Source of the DNA: Zopfochytrium polystomum
Taxonomy: Eukaryota; Chytridiomycota; Chytridiomycetes; Chytridiales; Chytridiaceae
Direction: 5' to 3'
DNA length: 64,000 nucleotides
NCBI GenBank assembly: GCA_025765615.1
Contig: JAIVFJ010000036.1
Location: forward strand, 248,001-312,000
This document shows positions 1-11,017 of this stretch, piece by piece (the stretch's first letter is position 1; each line of letters starts with the position of its first letter). A model generated the notes under the pieces. It worked only from the letters and a program-made list of their open reading frames with translations. It did no database searches and was not told the origin of the DNA. Position numbers and translations under genes: made by a program.

Positions 1-2334
1 CTCGCGCAAATTCGTTTGGGAATCCAACACCGTGAATATTGCATCCCGGATTTCAGCCGGAGGGGATGGCGCCTCCACGCGGGCAAAAGAATCGGCGTAC
101 GCATCCAACACCCAGGCAGTGTTGCAGTTTAATAACTCGCTCCGGATAATTCTTCGAAAAACCTCTGTTGATAAGGCCAAATCTTGAGAGCGTAGTTCGG
201 AGTACAGCGAAGAAAGCAGCTCGGCCGCTTTTCCTCGCTTGACGGGGTTCTTTTCTCCAAAAAAGGGTAGCACGCTGACCATGAGAACTTCTAATGCGCG
301 CTGCGTCAAAGGGGAACCAAGAAGCGCTGCCCGGGTTCGAAGGTTTACAAGTACTTCGCCCATGCCGTCGAGGTTGCCCAGAGCAACATGGGCTTTATAG
401 AGAGTAGTATAAATAGAGGTGTCAGGCTCAATGCCCGTCGCCACCATGCCGTTATACGCTTCAACCACTTTCTGGTGTTGCGACAAACTTGTAAACATCT
501 TCATGGCCACATGGTAAACGACCTTATTGGCGGGAGTGCCCGCGGCCAGCATATTGTGAAAGGTTCGCACAGCCTCGGCAAGATATTCATTTCGGACGTG
601 ATGGTCCAAGACGGTAGTGTAAGTGACCTCGTTTGGACGCACGCCCGTTTTCACCATCTCGTCAAAGACTTGCGTGGCTGCGGACATATCACCTCGAGAC
701 ATTCGATTGTGAAGCAGCAAAGAGTAGGTATAAACGTTCGGCCTAACCTTGGCGGAAAAAAGCCTATCGTACCATCGGTTTGTTGCCTCTGGATCCACTG
801 ACCTCGACACGCCGTACATCAGTATCGTGTAGGTGACGACATCAGGTTTCAATCCCGCTCCCAGAAGTTTGTTGTACCACGCTAGCGCATTCCCCAAATC
901 CAAGCCATAAGCATATCCGTTGATTATAACATTAAAAAGAGTAAGGTCTGGTCGAACACCGCTTTGCTCTATTTGGTTGAAAGCTTCGACAGCGCCGGAC
1001 ATGTTTCCAGTAAGAGCCAGCGCCGTGATGAGGGTAGTATAGAGTTTTATATTGGGTTCTAATCCATTCTCGATCATTTCGTTAAACACAGCAACTGCCT
1101 TCATCGGCAGGTCATTTAAGACGTGTGCCCGCATCAGAATATTGTATATAGCCCAATCGGCAACAATGCCATCCTTCATCCACTCGTTGTAGCGTGTCAA
1201 AAGCTGCTCGTAACCTCTCGTCATATACAGCCCATGCAATAAAACCGTATAGGTGTCAATCGTGGGCTTCAGGTCCATCGATTTCATATCGTCAAGATGC
1301 TTCAATGCGTCACTGACCGAGTAGCTGTTCTGCTTTCTTGTCGCCTCGCGAATGATGCCACTCATAATGGCAGTATACGCAGCCACTAACGGCTTCGCAT
1401 CTTCCTCCTTTGCTGAATTCCGCATTGACTCCAAGATGGACATGCCCGTTTGGAGATTTCCAGCTTGAACAAATCCAGCCAAAAGACTTTGTTGGTACCA
1501 CATGTTCGTGGAACGATCCAGGACAGAATCTAAGATTGATTCGAGAGCACCTATTTCTTCTTTCCGACCGTGTTCGGTCAGTATCGCCATTAAGAAGCCG
1601 CCTGTCCGAGCCGAAGGCGACAGATTTTTAGACACCATCTGGCGAAATAGGCGCCACGCGCCCGACGCGTTTCCTGACTTTGCGTGGCCGAGGATCAGAA
1701 TGGAAAAGGTTGATTCTTCTGGAGTCAGGCCAAAAGATTGCATTATGTTGAGTAGTTTTGAGGCCTCTGGTAGCATCCGGAGTTTCGTCATTGATCGCAT
1801 CACGCACTCGAAGAAATCAAGGTCGCGTGGAAGTGGGCCTGCGTTTACCATATCATGATATATTGAATATGCCTCAATGTGGTTTCCGACTGTTGAGTGA
1901 GCTCTAACCAGTACCGCAATATCGGTAGAAGTGAGGCTTTGCATTCGGCCCATTTCGCGAATGGAGCGGAACAGACGAAAAATTTCATTCGCTACTCGCT
2001 CTGTTTTCATGCGAGCGCCAAGGTCGCCAATTGCAAGAATATGAGCCATTGCGTCCGCGTCGGAGGGCGTTGAGTTTGAAAATCGTCTGAGAATGTGCTC
2101 CTCAGATTTGCGAAGACCGCGCTCGAGTGGGTATGAATTCACTCGAACCAAGGATTGCTGCACCCATTGACCGCGCGCTCGGACGGCGCCGCTAGCTGGT
2201 GTCGCTAACTGCCGGCATGGCACCTGAGGTGCGCGGTGAGGAAGGCGTACTTTTTGATCGCCGTTCTCTCGCGCGATTCGAACCAGCGAGGCTGAAAATC
2301 TCCGCGCGTTGCGGCAACACCAACATAGCAGCAT
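1..2334 (-). CDS. Pentatricopeptide repeat (PPR) protein, partial (C-terminus outside window)
   Basis: One uninterrupted reading frame runs on the minus strand from an ATG at 2332-2334 through base 1 without a stop, at least 778 residues, so the C-terminus lies outside the window. Degenerate 35-residue PPR units are visible throughout, most clearly between about 1250 and 350, with recurring phrases such as GLKPDVVTYTIL, KVRPNVYTYSLLL and GVRPNEVTYTTVL. PPR proteins bind single-stranded RNA and usually act in mitochondrial RNA processing or translation. The N-terminus (MLLCWCCRNARRFSASLVR) is basic, hydroxylated and without acidic residues, as in a mitochondrial presequence. An in-frame stop lies about 60 nt upstream, so this ATG is the first usable start. 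It has no introns, unlike nearly every neighbour. It is divergent from the RAB3GAP2 homologue, whose ATG is 202 bp away. The RNA target cannot be told from sequence. Confidence 0.9.
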   Translation of the reverse strand, partial: MLLCWCCRNARRFSASLVRIARENGDQKVRLPHRAPQVPCRQLATPASGAVRARGQWVQQSLVRVNSYPLERGLRKSEEHILRRFSNSTPSDADAMAHILAIGDLGARMKTERVANEIFRLFRSIREMGRMQSLTSTDIAVLVRAHSTVGNHIEAYSIYHDMVNAGPLPRDLDFFECVMRSMTKLRMLPEASKLLNIMQSFGLTPEESTFSILILGHAKSGNASGAWRLFRQMVSKNLSPSARTGGFLMAILTEHGRKEEIGALESILDSVLDRSTNMWYQQSLLAGFVQAGNLQTGMSILESMRNSAKEEDAKPLVAAYTAIMSGIIREATRKQNSYSVSDALKHLDDMKSMDLKPTIDTYTVLLHGLYMTRGYEQLLTRYNEWMKDGIVADWAIYNILMRAHVLNDLPMKAVAVFNEMIENGLEPNIKLYTTLITALALTGNMSGAVEAFNQIEQSGVRPDLTLFNVIINGYAYGLDLGNALAWYNKLLGAGLKPDVVTYTILMYGVSRSVDPEATNRWYDRLFSAKVRPNVYTYSLLLHNRMSRGDMSAATQVFDEMVKTGVRPNEVTYTTVLDHHVRNEYLAEAVRTFHNMLAAGTPANKVVYHVAMKMFTSLSQHQKVVEAYNGMVATGIEPDTSIYTTLYKAHVALGNLDGMGEVLVNLRTRAALLGSPLTQRALEVLMVSVLPFFGEKNPVKRGKAAELLSSLYSELRSQDLALSTEVFRRIIRSELLNCNTAWVLDAYADSFARVEAPSPPAEIRDAIFTVLDSQTNLRE

Positions 2335-2536
2335 TCCACTCCGCTGGAGAAATAAGGCACTTTGGCATAAACGATATGCCCAAGAAGCTCAAAGGACGAA
2401 AAAACGGCCGTCCCCTAACCGCGACGAAGACTTCTTGCGTGCCGCGAGAAACGGAGCTCTGGTATTCCTTAGTTGGTCGCGATGGAGGGGGTTGGGCACG
2501 AGAAGGAAACACAAATCAAATCGGGTGACAGCTGAC
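2335..2536. promoter_or_regulatory. Divergent intergenic region (PPR / RAB3GAP2)
   Basis: About 200 bp separate the start codons of the leftward PPR gene and the rightward RAB3GAP2 homologue and must hold both promoters. A plus-strand frame is open across it from 2309, but the family-like sequence begins only at the ATG at 2537, so I treat this as non-coding. No TATA box or named site is evident. Confidence 0.5.
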
Positions 2537-5500
2537 ATGGCAGCTGCGCCTTTCGTGATCGATCTTGTTGACCTTGGCACTTGCGCATCGCCTCCCTTTG
2601 CACACACGCGACCTGTCGGCATTGGCCCCGGCAGCAAGTACAGCCACACAAACAATAGCAGTGGCAATAGCGGTAGCGGTAAAGTTCCTGGGTCGCTCAG
2701 CTCGCAATCCACCCTTTTTATCGCGCCGTCGTCCCGGCGATCGTCGAAGTCCTCGGCCGTGCCACAGTCGTCTGTAGCCCATTCGACTGCCCCAGAAACA
2801 AATGCCGTCCCAACATCCCTTGCTGCTCCGCTATTCTCTCCCATCCGGCCAAAGTTTGGCGGAGGGCCTCATCAACCACACATCTTTCGTGTTGATGAGA
2901 CCCCTCCCTTTAGTCCCCTCGTCGGGGACGGTGCAAGATTCCTTCCCGACGATGTTGTAGATCACGAGGAGGCTGAGGAAGACGGCAGCATTGAAGATGA
3001 TGATGGGGACTCTTTTTGTGCAATCACGCCTGGGGGTTCCTTTTTGGTGACAGCAGCGTCACACTCAAAAGTCGTCTTATTCCATAGGAAGCTCCTTTCC
3101 TCAAATCGTCAATCTCAATCTCGCACCATCATTAGTGCCTCCAACTTCCAGACCAGTCAATTTTCCGGCTCTTCAGCAGAAGTTTATGCTCTTGGCGCTG
3201 CGAAGACTGACGGGTGAGGGATCCTGACGATTGTTCGATCTCACGCCGAACTCGTCATAGGGGAAAGATAACAACAATCTTTGCTTTTGAGGCCCTCACC
3301 CCGAAGCCATTGCCGTTTCTTCTCATCGGATTCAGCTCCGGTCTTATTTCTATAGTCGACGTTGAGGTCTTGGCTCACACATTCACCAATGCCGTCTAAT
3401 TTACTGTCTAGGACCAAAAAGAAATTCTTTCGAACACATGGCACTTTTCGTCAGTCATGTCCGCCTCTATCCACACCAGATCCTCAACCGACGCCTTCGA
3501 GGAGCTGGTAGTGCTGTACGATGACTCTACAGTGAGCATATTGGACGGCAACTCGCTGGCATCATACTTTACATACTGCCGGAAATTTGGGACCTCTTCT
3601 CATCCAATTCATTTGCGGACACTAAAATTGGAATCGCCAGGCCCAATCTTTGATGTGGTCAGCCTTGGTCCTGCCGCCCGTTGGGGAGCGGACGTTAAAG
3701 CCTCAAGCGCCGTCGTTGGAAACAGTATTCCCGAAGCTCACAGAGTCTCTACGCGACTCTGTACAGCTGGGAAATCGCCAATGCTTTCTTTCTACACATT
3801 GAAGGATTCCGGAGGAACTTTGTTCTCTCTTTCTGGCCTTGTGGCGAACACTTCATCTGCGATGTCAGTGATTGCCAAGACAATTTGGAATGGTGTTTCC
3901 GCGAATCCAGGCGTTTCAGTCGATAGCACCGCCAGTGGGTCTGCTGTCCCAGCTCCCAAAGCTGTTCAACCGATTATGTCCCTGTCCGATAATAATCGCT
4001 CAATAACCAAGCTTCTCGCCGCTCCCCCGCATCCTCAACTGTCGTATCGAAATCTCGCAGCCAGTTTGGACACTCTTGGCCGGATACTTTTAATTGACCT
4101 CGAAAACGGAGATATTGTTCGAATAATCAAAGGAGTCCGGAATGCACAAATCGGCTGGCTCCAGGCGAGGGGAGACTTTGCAACACCGAGCGATGAAAGC
4201 ATCTTCCTCTTTCTTTGCGTTTACTCCCCACGGGGAGTGCTAGAAATTATTTCAATGAGACACGGAGACAGAGTCGTCGCACTGAACGTTGGTAGGGAGA
4301 TGATATTGGTGCAGTCCAATCCAGCAGCTCTTGGTGCGCTGTATAGCACTTTCGAACGTCCTCTGGCAAGTTGCTGGCTCGTTTCGCCCCAAAATCAAGT
4401 GAAGGAGATACGCATAAAAGACTCGGTCGCTTTGAAACAAACGCGCCCTGAAAGCATGATGGATAACTTGCTTGGCGACACCGACACTGGAGTTCTTTTT
4501 AAGCGCATAATAGCGGCCCCCGATGTGGCGACTCAGTTCTGTGTAGGAGGACGCTCCCTTGGTTTCTTTTACTAATTTCGAGATAAGATGCTTCTTTGCC
4601 TTCCAAGTAGCACATCTCCATCTAAAACGTTGGACCTCCTCCGCGAAATTTCGGTCGAGCCGGACCTTAACTACGTAGGACCTTCAATGCAAACACTGAG
4701 CGATTCCCGTCGCCAAGCTTCACTGCAATTAAATGTAGTCCGTCAAGTAGTCGTTGTCATTGACTGGATCATAAAGAATAGCTCGACTGCTTCGTCCCTT
4801 CAGGAGGAAATACCTTGGAAAGCTGATTTGACGCCGTTCCTTCGACTGCATTTCGAAGTTAGCCGCTCCAGCCCCATCGTGAATAATGGTGTACCGTGGA
4901 CGACAGATTTACTACTATGCTTCCGGACGGAAAAAACAAGCAAGCGGGGTGAAAGTCTCTTACTTCGAATCATTGCAAATGCCCACCAACGTCGCATCCT
5001 GGCTGGAATCTTTTTGCAGCCGCTCCTTGATGGAAGATTGACTTTCGATCTCTGGAGCACGCACGTTTTTAACAGATTGGGATTGTCCATTTCGTCATGG
5101 TTTGTGAGTACGCTGGAGCCCAGTGCCTTTCCCGAATATTGCACTCAAACTATTCCAGGGGTTGTTTTCGGCGGTTTCGCGGGACGTTTCATTTGAAACA
5201 ACCACAGCGGAAGCTGCTGTTCGGTTATGTGCATTTTTGGCGTTCCTTCTGGAACGGGCCATGCTTGATAACAATCTTCAAGTTCTGCAAGACCTTTTTG
5301 ATCATGCTCGCAGCATAACCAGTGTAAGCCGCCTGCGCTAGTGACCATTGCCTAAAAGCGTATTCTTCAGCTGCCGAAATCCCTGATTTATATTTGGCCA
5401 ATGCGTGTCGTCTTGGGACAAATCAGTTTTAAAGCGAGAACCTTTTTTCTATCCCAAGTGGAAGATACATTTGTAAAACTGGGTGATTGCTTGCACTTGG

Positions 5501-6389
5501 GTAAAAGCGTAGGTTTTGAACTGCTCGCTCGAGAGAAGGTTTCCCTTCTGAATTTCAACGAAACGGAGACGCGACGCGCTGCGCGACTGATTGCAACATT
5601 TGAAGTGGAAAGGCTGGCAGCAGGGAATTCCCCTGTCGAGGTTCACGCGATTTCTTCTTACTTCGGCGCGTCCGCAATGACGGATGTTGTTATATACTCT
5701 TGCCTAGAACTTGCCCAATTTGTTGCCATGGATCCTAATAGAACGGACCTCTTCGACGGGATGCTATCAAGAGTGCGCGCCATCAGCCATCCCGTTCTCC
5801 GAACGGCAGTGTCAGCATTCATCTTCCAATACGTCCTATCACCAAGGCTTATTGCGTCGCTGCGGTTAGAGGATTTTTCTGATGATTTTGATCTAGGAGT
5901 GCTGGACCTTGAGACTCCAACTGCCACAACCTTTATGGAGAGGATGCGGACGCTAATTGGTGAAAATTGCTTGGTGATCGATGCGGGCGACAGTATTTCC
6001 GCAGATGATTTGAGGACCGATCTGATTGATGCCCTTAAAGTTCCTCCTCTGACACCGATCCGCCTGTTCGCAAATGGTCCAGTCGGTGGTATTATTTCGA
6101 AGATTCCGACCACCGGTGGAACAGTATTGGACAGGTACTGCTTATAAATTTGTGATGGCCAAAATTGTTAAATGACCGACGCAGCCAACTGGTTCTGTTG
6201 AACCAATCCGGGTTATCGCTTCTCCTTCAAGGTCATCGAACCCCAAATTCGTCCAGGGCGGTTGACCTGTTGCGCAATTCGTCTCGGTTTGGAACATTGT
6301 TTTCAAGCGGGGGCAGGACCGCGGACCTTTATGCAGAAATTGACGCATTCGAAGATGCCAGGCGGAGCTTCATTCTGGGTGGTCTTTGA
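2537..6389 (+). CDS. RAB3GAP2: Rab3 GTPase-activating protein non-catalytic subunit homologue
   Basis: Seven exons: 2537-3213, 3261-3366, 3412-4542, 4588-5103, 5159-5323, 5371-6134 and 6185-6389, giving about 1187 residues (human 1393). The product is the regulatory partner of the Rab3GAP complex, which acts as a GAP for Rab3 and as an exchange factor for Rab18 at ER and lipid-droplet membranes. The N-terminal RAB3GAP2_N region carries the diagnostic run around 4045-4290, including LAASLDTLGRILLIDLENGD, RNAQIGWLQ and YSPRGVLEIISMRHGD, which follow the animal protein closely. Before it are a Ser/Pro-rich leader and an acidic stretch. The rest is helical and less conserved. The start at 2537 was chosen because the family-like sequence follows directly. 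The second intron (3367-3411) has a weak GTCTTG donor, and the donor at 4541/4543 is ambiguous by two bases. No catalytic subunit gene is in the window. Confidence 0.92.
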
Positions 6390-6464
6390 AAGTGGCACAA
6401 GGCGCATCTTCCCCCGAAATGTTGGATTCCTTCTGTGTTGAGTCTAACATTATATTTGTATGCA

Positions 6465-6470
6465 AATAAA
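6465..6470 (+). other. AATAAA polyadenylation signal for RAB3GAP2
   Basis: A perfect AATAAA hexamer lies 76 nt downstream of the RAB3GAP2 stop codon, at the spacing expected of a 3'-end processing signal, before the convergent SSX2IP-like gene ends at 6689. Confidence 0.6.
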
Positions 6471-6688
6471 TTGACCATATCAGATCATGATCCTTGTCCA
6501 CAGCTTGCATCGTCCTTTGGCTGAGTTCAGCCAATTTACTGCCAAGGGTGTCTAGATGCCATTAGAGGCAGAAGTCTGCCGCCTTTGTCGTACTATTCCT
6601 GCCCTTCGCTTCTACGGATGTATCCAATAACCATTACAGTCCCATAACACGACGCACTTTTATTCGATTAATTCTTCCAACTTTCCAG

Positions 6689-8805
6689 CTACTCTTTCAA
6701 TCGGTTCTCCTTTTCCTTCGGTGTTGGGGTTTTCAACGCGGTGGGCCGCTTCAATGCGGATTTTATGGCACTCCCATTTGACCGCCTCTGAGTGGATGGA
6801 GTGCTCGTCGAGCTCATGGTTTTTGACGACGGTGTTGTTCTGAGTGTGTTGGACTCAGCGAGAATATCATCAACCTGAAACTGAAGCTTTCGTTTGGGGT
6901 CTGTGCCCGGAGGTAAATTTGACATGGAGAATGTTTTCGGAGCAGGAGATCCATCTTTCAGCCATCTGTGCGAAAATATTCAGCCAGCGATTCAGGTTTA
7001 AGACTTGCCATACTGCGGGGTTTTTGGCAGTTCCTCGAGGATTCTTCGAGTCTGCTCAAAATGCTTTTCCTGCTCAAACAGCTCCTTTTCGCGCTTGAAC
7101 AGAGAGTCGCTTTTCTTAGTCAAAACGAAAAATTACATTATTCCTACTTCAAATGCTGATCGTTCTCGACCAAGCCGTATAGCGGCTTCGGTGAACTTTC
7201 TTCGCTCTTCGTCAAGCTGCCGGCTGCGAGATTCAAGCTCCTGCAATCTCTCCTCGATGTCCTGCCTGAGCCTAGAACCCTTTGTCAGCAGGGCAATGAA
7301 GATGGATTTTTTCGAGCAAGGCTTACACATCTTGCTCTTCTTCGCTATTGCTATTCTGCTTTGCACTCTCATCCGCTCCATTTACTACTTTTTCTAATAG
7401 CTCCGCCTGTTTCTCAATTATCTGCTTGTAGTCCTCTAGAATAGAATGGTAAGGTTCAGCGGGCAGTTAGCGAGCTTTCCGACCAATCTCGGCTGCGAGC
7501 CCCTCCACATCCATTCTTTCGATGTGCGGAGAGGCTGGTGGCGTTTGTTGCTGCTTTTGCCGTGAATCGGCGACAAGGGCAAACATTTCATCGAAGAGAG
7601 TTTTCCGGAGTACTTCAATCTCTGGCTGGACCATTGCGAAAGGAAGCTGAAGTCGGCTCTCTTCGATTTTCCTCTGAACTCGATTGAGATACGCGCTCAC
7701 AGAATAAAGGAAAGTGTTTTGCGCTCACAGAATGTGCTTGATCAGTGGGTTCTGAGGGACCGTTCTTCGCTTTCAGGAATCTTCGAGCATCAACATAAAC
7801 ACTATGCAGGCTCTGCCTTAGCGCATGTATCTCGCAGAGCAGGTCTTTTTCTCGCTCTTCGTAACTGGCAGTCACAATTTGGTACATTTCCGTTTCCTGA
7901 TTATGTCAAAATCAGCTTATTCGGCGCGTCTGTGTAGTCAATGTACCGGCGACGAGTTTTTCGATGGAGCTCGTGTTTTCGTTAAATTTCTGGATAGCGG
8001 ACCGTTCACAAATTTGATCCCGCTCTTCTTCCCCTTGATCTGCCCCGATTCCGCAGAAATCTTCTGGAGTCGCTCCTGTAGTGTTCCAAATTCAGCCTCT
8101 TTCCTCTTCAATTTGTGCTGCAGCGAGAGTAAGCCGACAAGTTGGTTCAACCTGAAAATAGGATGTTTCTAGACTGGGCCATGGTTGTGTTGAAATTGGC
8201 CGTTTGCTTCGCAAGTTCCTCCCTGGCCTGCGACGTTTTCTCTTGGCAAGCAGCAACGCTTTCCTCCAAACTCCTTGTTCGGTGTTACATGTAAGTTTGA
8301 AATGGAATAAATTTTATACACACGCACTTGTTCTTGTTGCTCATAATATTGATTTGACGATCGGCTGCCTCAAGAGACCCCTTCAGTCGGGTCTGTCAAC
8401 AGCATCTGTTAATGAGCGCAATTTAAATATGCTGCACTAACAACTGTGTTGTTCGCGGTCTCCAGGTCGAATGCGGCCGTCTTCAACCTTTCCTGCAACT
8501 CTTGCCGGTGGGTAAACTCTTTCTTCATTCAGAAGCCAATGTCAGCAGTCGTGCCCCCTGTTTTGGTGAGGAGCTCGAACCTGGATCTGCGCGATGAGGC
8601 CATAAAGGCAATCCACGATGGCGTCTGACGCGGGTCCGCCCGCTGCGGCGTCTGCGGACGCTGGGAGATGGGCAAGGATTGCGTCAAGTGGCAGTGCTGG
8701 GAATCCCGCGCCGACCAGGAGCCGCTCAACAAGGTTGGCCTTCTTTGATGCGGTGCATGCGCTTGGGCAACTTGTGCGGGTGGGAGTGCCGACGGCTCCG
8801 TTCAT
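6689..8805 (-). CDS. SSX2IP / ADIP / Msd1-like centrosome coiled-coil protein
   Basis: A gene of about ten short exons. The ADIP-family core is recognisable. An N-terminal block (around 8600-8780) with LVERLLVGAGFPALPL and VDCLYGLI resembles the CH-like start of SSX2IP. The segment at 7980-8130 (KRKEAEFGTLQERLQK) matches the KRKE.E...LKERL signature. The next exon (7750-7890, MYQIVTASYEEREKDLL) matches MYKILLNDYEYRQKQIL of the animal protein. SSX2IP (Msd1 in fission yeast) anchors microtubule minus ends at centrosomes or spindle poles, which suits an organism with centrioles. Long heptad-rich segments at 7050-7330 and a basic Ser/Thr/Pro-rich C-terminus follow. Introns supported by frame and consensus include 7115-7147 (33 nt) and 6966-7013 (48 nt). 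One junction near 8145-8170 needs either a 23-nt or an 83-nt intron. The start at 8805 is preceded by an in-frame stop; an upstream exon is possible. Confidence 0.83.
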
Positions 8806-9272
8806 CCTGTCCTAGAGAGGATCGGGTTGCCAGCGCGGGGTGGATCGGGGTCGCGTGGCTACTGGGAGCGGATGGGGTGGACTTTTGTGTCCACGAAAGA
8901 CTCGTCAATTGTGGCACCGCGTGTTTGCACTCCCTGCCTTTCTTCTGTCAAACACATCCCTTACCGATATCGACTCGTTGATCAAGGTCCTGATGACCGA
9001 CCACTTAGGCTAGTCCAAAACGTGTAATGAATCGATGATATGAATATCTCGCTTTAATGTGCAGTAATGGCACGAGAAAAGGTAGAGGATACGGCTGTTC
9101 CTTACTCCCGACACCTCCTACCCAAAATCGGCTGCTGCCATCGCCTCAAGCACATCACATTCTCCCTCCCCGAATTTGCTCCCAAACCATACAAGCAGGA
9201 GAGGAGACCTGTGGGAAAAGTTGAAAGCCAGGGCGATAAGAGCAGAAGCGATTTTTATTTCAACGGTATGAG
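8806..9272. other. Intergenic region between HSE1 and the SSX2IP-like gene
   Basis: This gap lies between two leftward genes and should contain the HSE1 3' UTR and the promoter of the SSX2IP-like gene. A short minus-strand frame at 8726-8917 reads as Ser/Pro-rich peptide and could be a missed 5' exon of the SSX2IP-like gene, but no splice into the ADIP frame was convincing. Confidence 0.4.
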
Positions 9273-10935
9273 TTATTGCCCAGGGTAATATTGAGGTTGC
9301 GGAGCGGGGACGCCGTATTGGTAATTTTGTGGACCAGGTGGCTGGAAGTTTCCGTAATGTACCGGTGGCTGCTGGTAGACAGGAGCTGATTGACGGATGT
9401 GAACACCGGTTCAAACAAAAATTGAAAACTTTACCATTTCTCTGCGAGGCAAGAAGGGCCTCCATAAGCCGGTGGTATGTTGCGCAAGCTGCCTGGAATC
9501 GCTCATTGAGTTGGATCATTTCATCTTGCTTCGCCCTGGTTTGTTCCAATTCACGAACAAGTTTCGGTCTCATCAAAAGCAGCGAATGGTACAGCTCTTG
9601 AACTCTCTCGTTCTCGGAGAAATTCTCCCTCCGAGGATCAATCCGAGTGAGCAGTCCCACAAACTCGTCCACTTTCGCAGTATCACTCAAGCCTTCGGAT
9701 GTCGCTATGCCTCCAGATGATGGCACGTCCGCATCCGGAATCTTCTCCACGTAGTTTGCAGGGAAGATTCCAACTTTTCCCCTCAGCTCGCCTTTCCACC
9801 AGTCCTTGAAGGTGGTGTCATCGTAAACATCAACGACATCGTTGCGCTGCAAGCGTAGCTCTCCTTCGTCCAAACCGGCGAAGTCATAGAGCGCGCGTAC
9901 GCGGCAGATGATTTTTGAAGTGCTCTGCTGTGGAGGCGGCGACGCCGGTGTTGAGGTGCTGGATTTCTTCGTGGATTTCTGTGAGGGTCCAGGAAACGTT
10001 TATAAAAACCTCCACGTAAAAGGATACGCACCTTTTTGTTCTCTTCCGAAAGGGACAGTGCCATCTGAGAAAGAGAACCAAATCGAACCACTGTTAGCAA
10101 CATTACTGGAGAATTCGTTCTTCGGCCCACCGCTAGTTGAAGTTCGTCCTCCTCCTTTTGCTTCTGGATTGCGCTCTGCGTCTTTGGGACTTCCGGCTTC
10201 TTCTCCTTCGGGAATTTGTAATCTGCCGACATGGAGTTAGACCTTCAACAGAGAGAGGCTTGCTTCACTGCTCACTCTTCTCCTTGAGTTGGTTGTAAGT
10301 GTCTACCATCATCCTGCAAATCGTGGGGATACGAAAAGGAGTGATCGGTTACTTGAGTGAAGGTTCCACCCCTGTCCCTACCCCAGTTCGGGCTTGCTCT
10401 TGAACGCCTCCGCCCATTGTCGAATGAGGTCCAAAATTCGCGTTCTAACGATCTCGTGCGTTGTGCTGGCCGAAACTTGCTGAACAAGCGTATCGAGGAA
10501 CAATCGGTAGCACATCTCTCTGTGGACGTTCATTCCACAGTTTTGGACCAACGCGTTGGCCAACGTTAGACTGTATAGAATCACCTGCAACGGAGCCGTT
10601 TTATGCGAGAGGCCATAACGCGGTGTGCTACTTTCACACATACGTTGACATTTCGGTGGTTCAATCGCTTGCTGATGATCTGAACTGCTGAGCGAGCTTC
10701 CGCCTCCGATCTGTTGCGTTGGAGAGTGGGGGCGTTGTGACAGCGCCTCCTGTCAGTGTACACGAACCAACTCGAGGCCCAGCACATCATCCGGCACAGA
10801 AGAGCCGCTCAGTCGGGGAGGGAATGGGCTCTCTGTATGGGGATACCTGTCCGCGCGCTCGCATATCTCGATGAAGAGGCTCCAGTTCTCGCTTGTGTTA
10901 GTTTCAGCGGTGGCCTGGTTGATCAAGTCCTCCAT
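9273..10935 (-). CDS. HSE1: ESCRT-0 subunit HSE1 / STAM (VHS-UIM-SH3-GAT)
   Basis: A multi-exon gene with the domain order of Hse1/STAM, the partner of Vps27 in the ESCRT-0 complex that captures ubiquitinated cargo on endosomes. The VHS domain starts at the ATG (MEDLINQATAETNTSENW) and continues through ISKRLNHRNVNV and LANALVQNCGMNVHREM (10400-10700). A ubiquitin-interacting motif is split by an intron (KEEDELQLA, then MALSLSEENKK; about 10060-10190). The SH3 domain follows at 9740-9890, with ALYDF, the WWKGEL tryptophans and GIFPANYVE. A GAT-like helical region comes next, then a short Gln/Pro/Tyr tail ending PQYYPGQ. The stop (TAA) is at 9273-9275, reached after splicing out the intron that begins just downstream of 9450. 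Start choice is firm because the VHS consensus begins at the first Met. The 5' end is 82 bp from the divergent SREK1 start. Confidence 0.93.
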
Positions 10936-11017
10936 CGTGGTTTGTGTTGTGACCCAATTTTTTTTTTTTTTGGCTTTGTCAAGTCAAGCGGTTTGGAATT
11001 GGAGAGGCTCCACTGGG

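Noticed and set aside
2309..2536. Upstream start for RAB3GAP2 at 2309
   Set aside because: The extra 76 residues are antisense to the PPR start codon region and promoter and have no similarity to the family; the ATG at 2537 is preferred.
3394..3411. 18-nt intron in RAB3GAP2
   Set aside because: GT...AG ends and frame allow it, but a 45-nt intron (3367-3411) with the same acceptor gives a normal size and a better match to the family.
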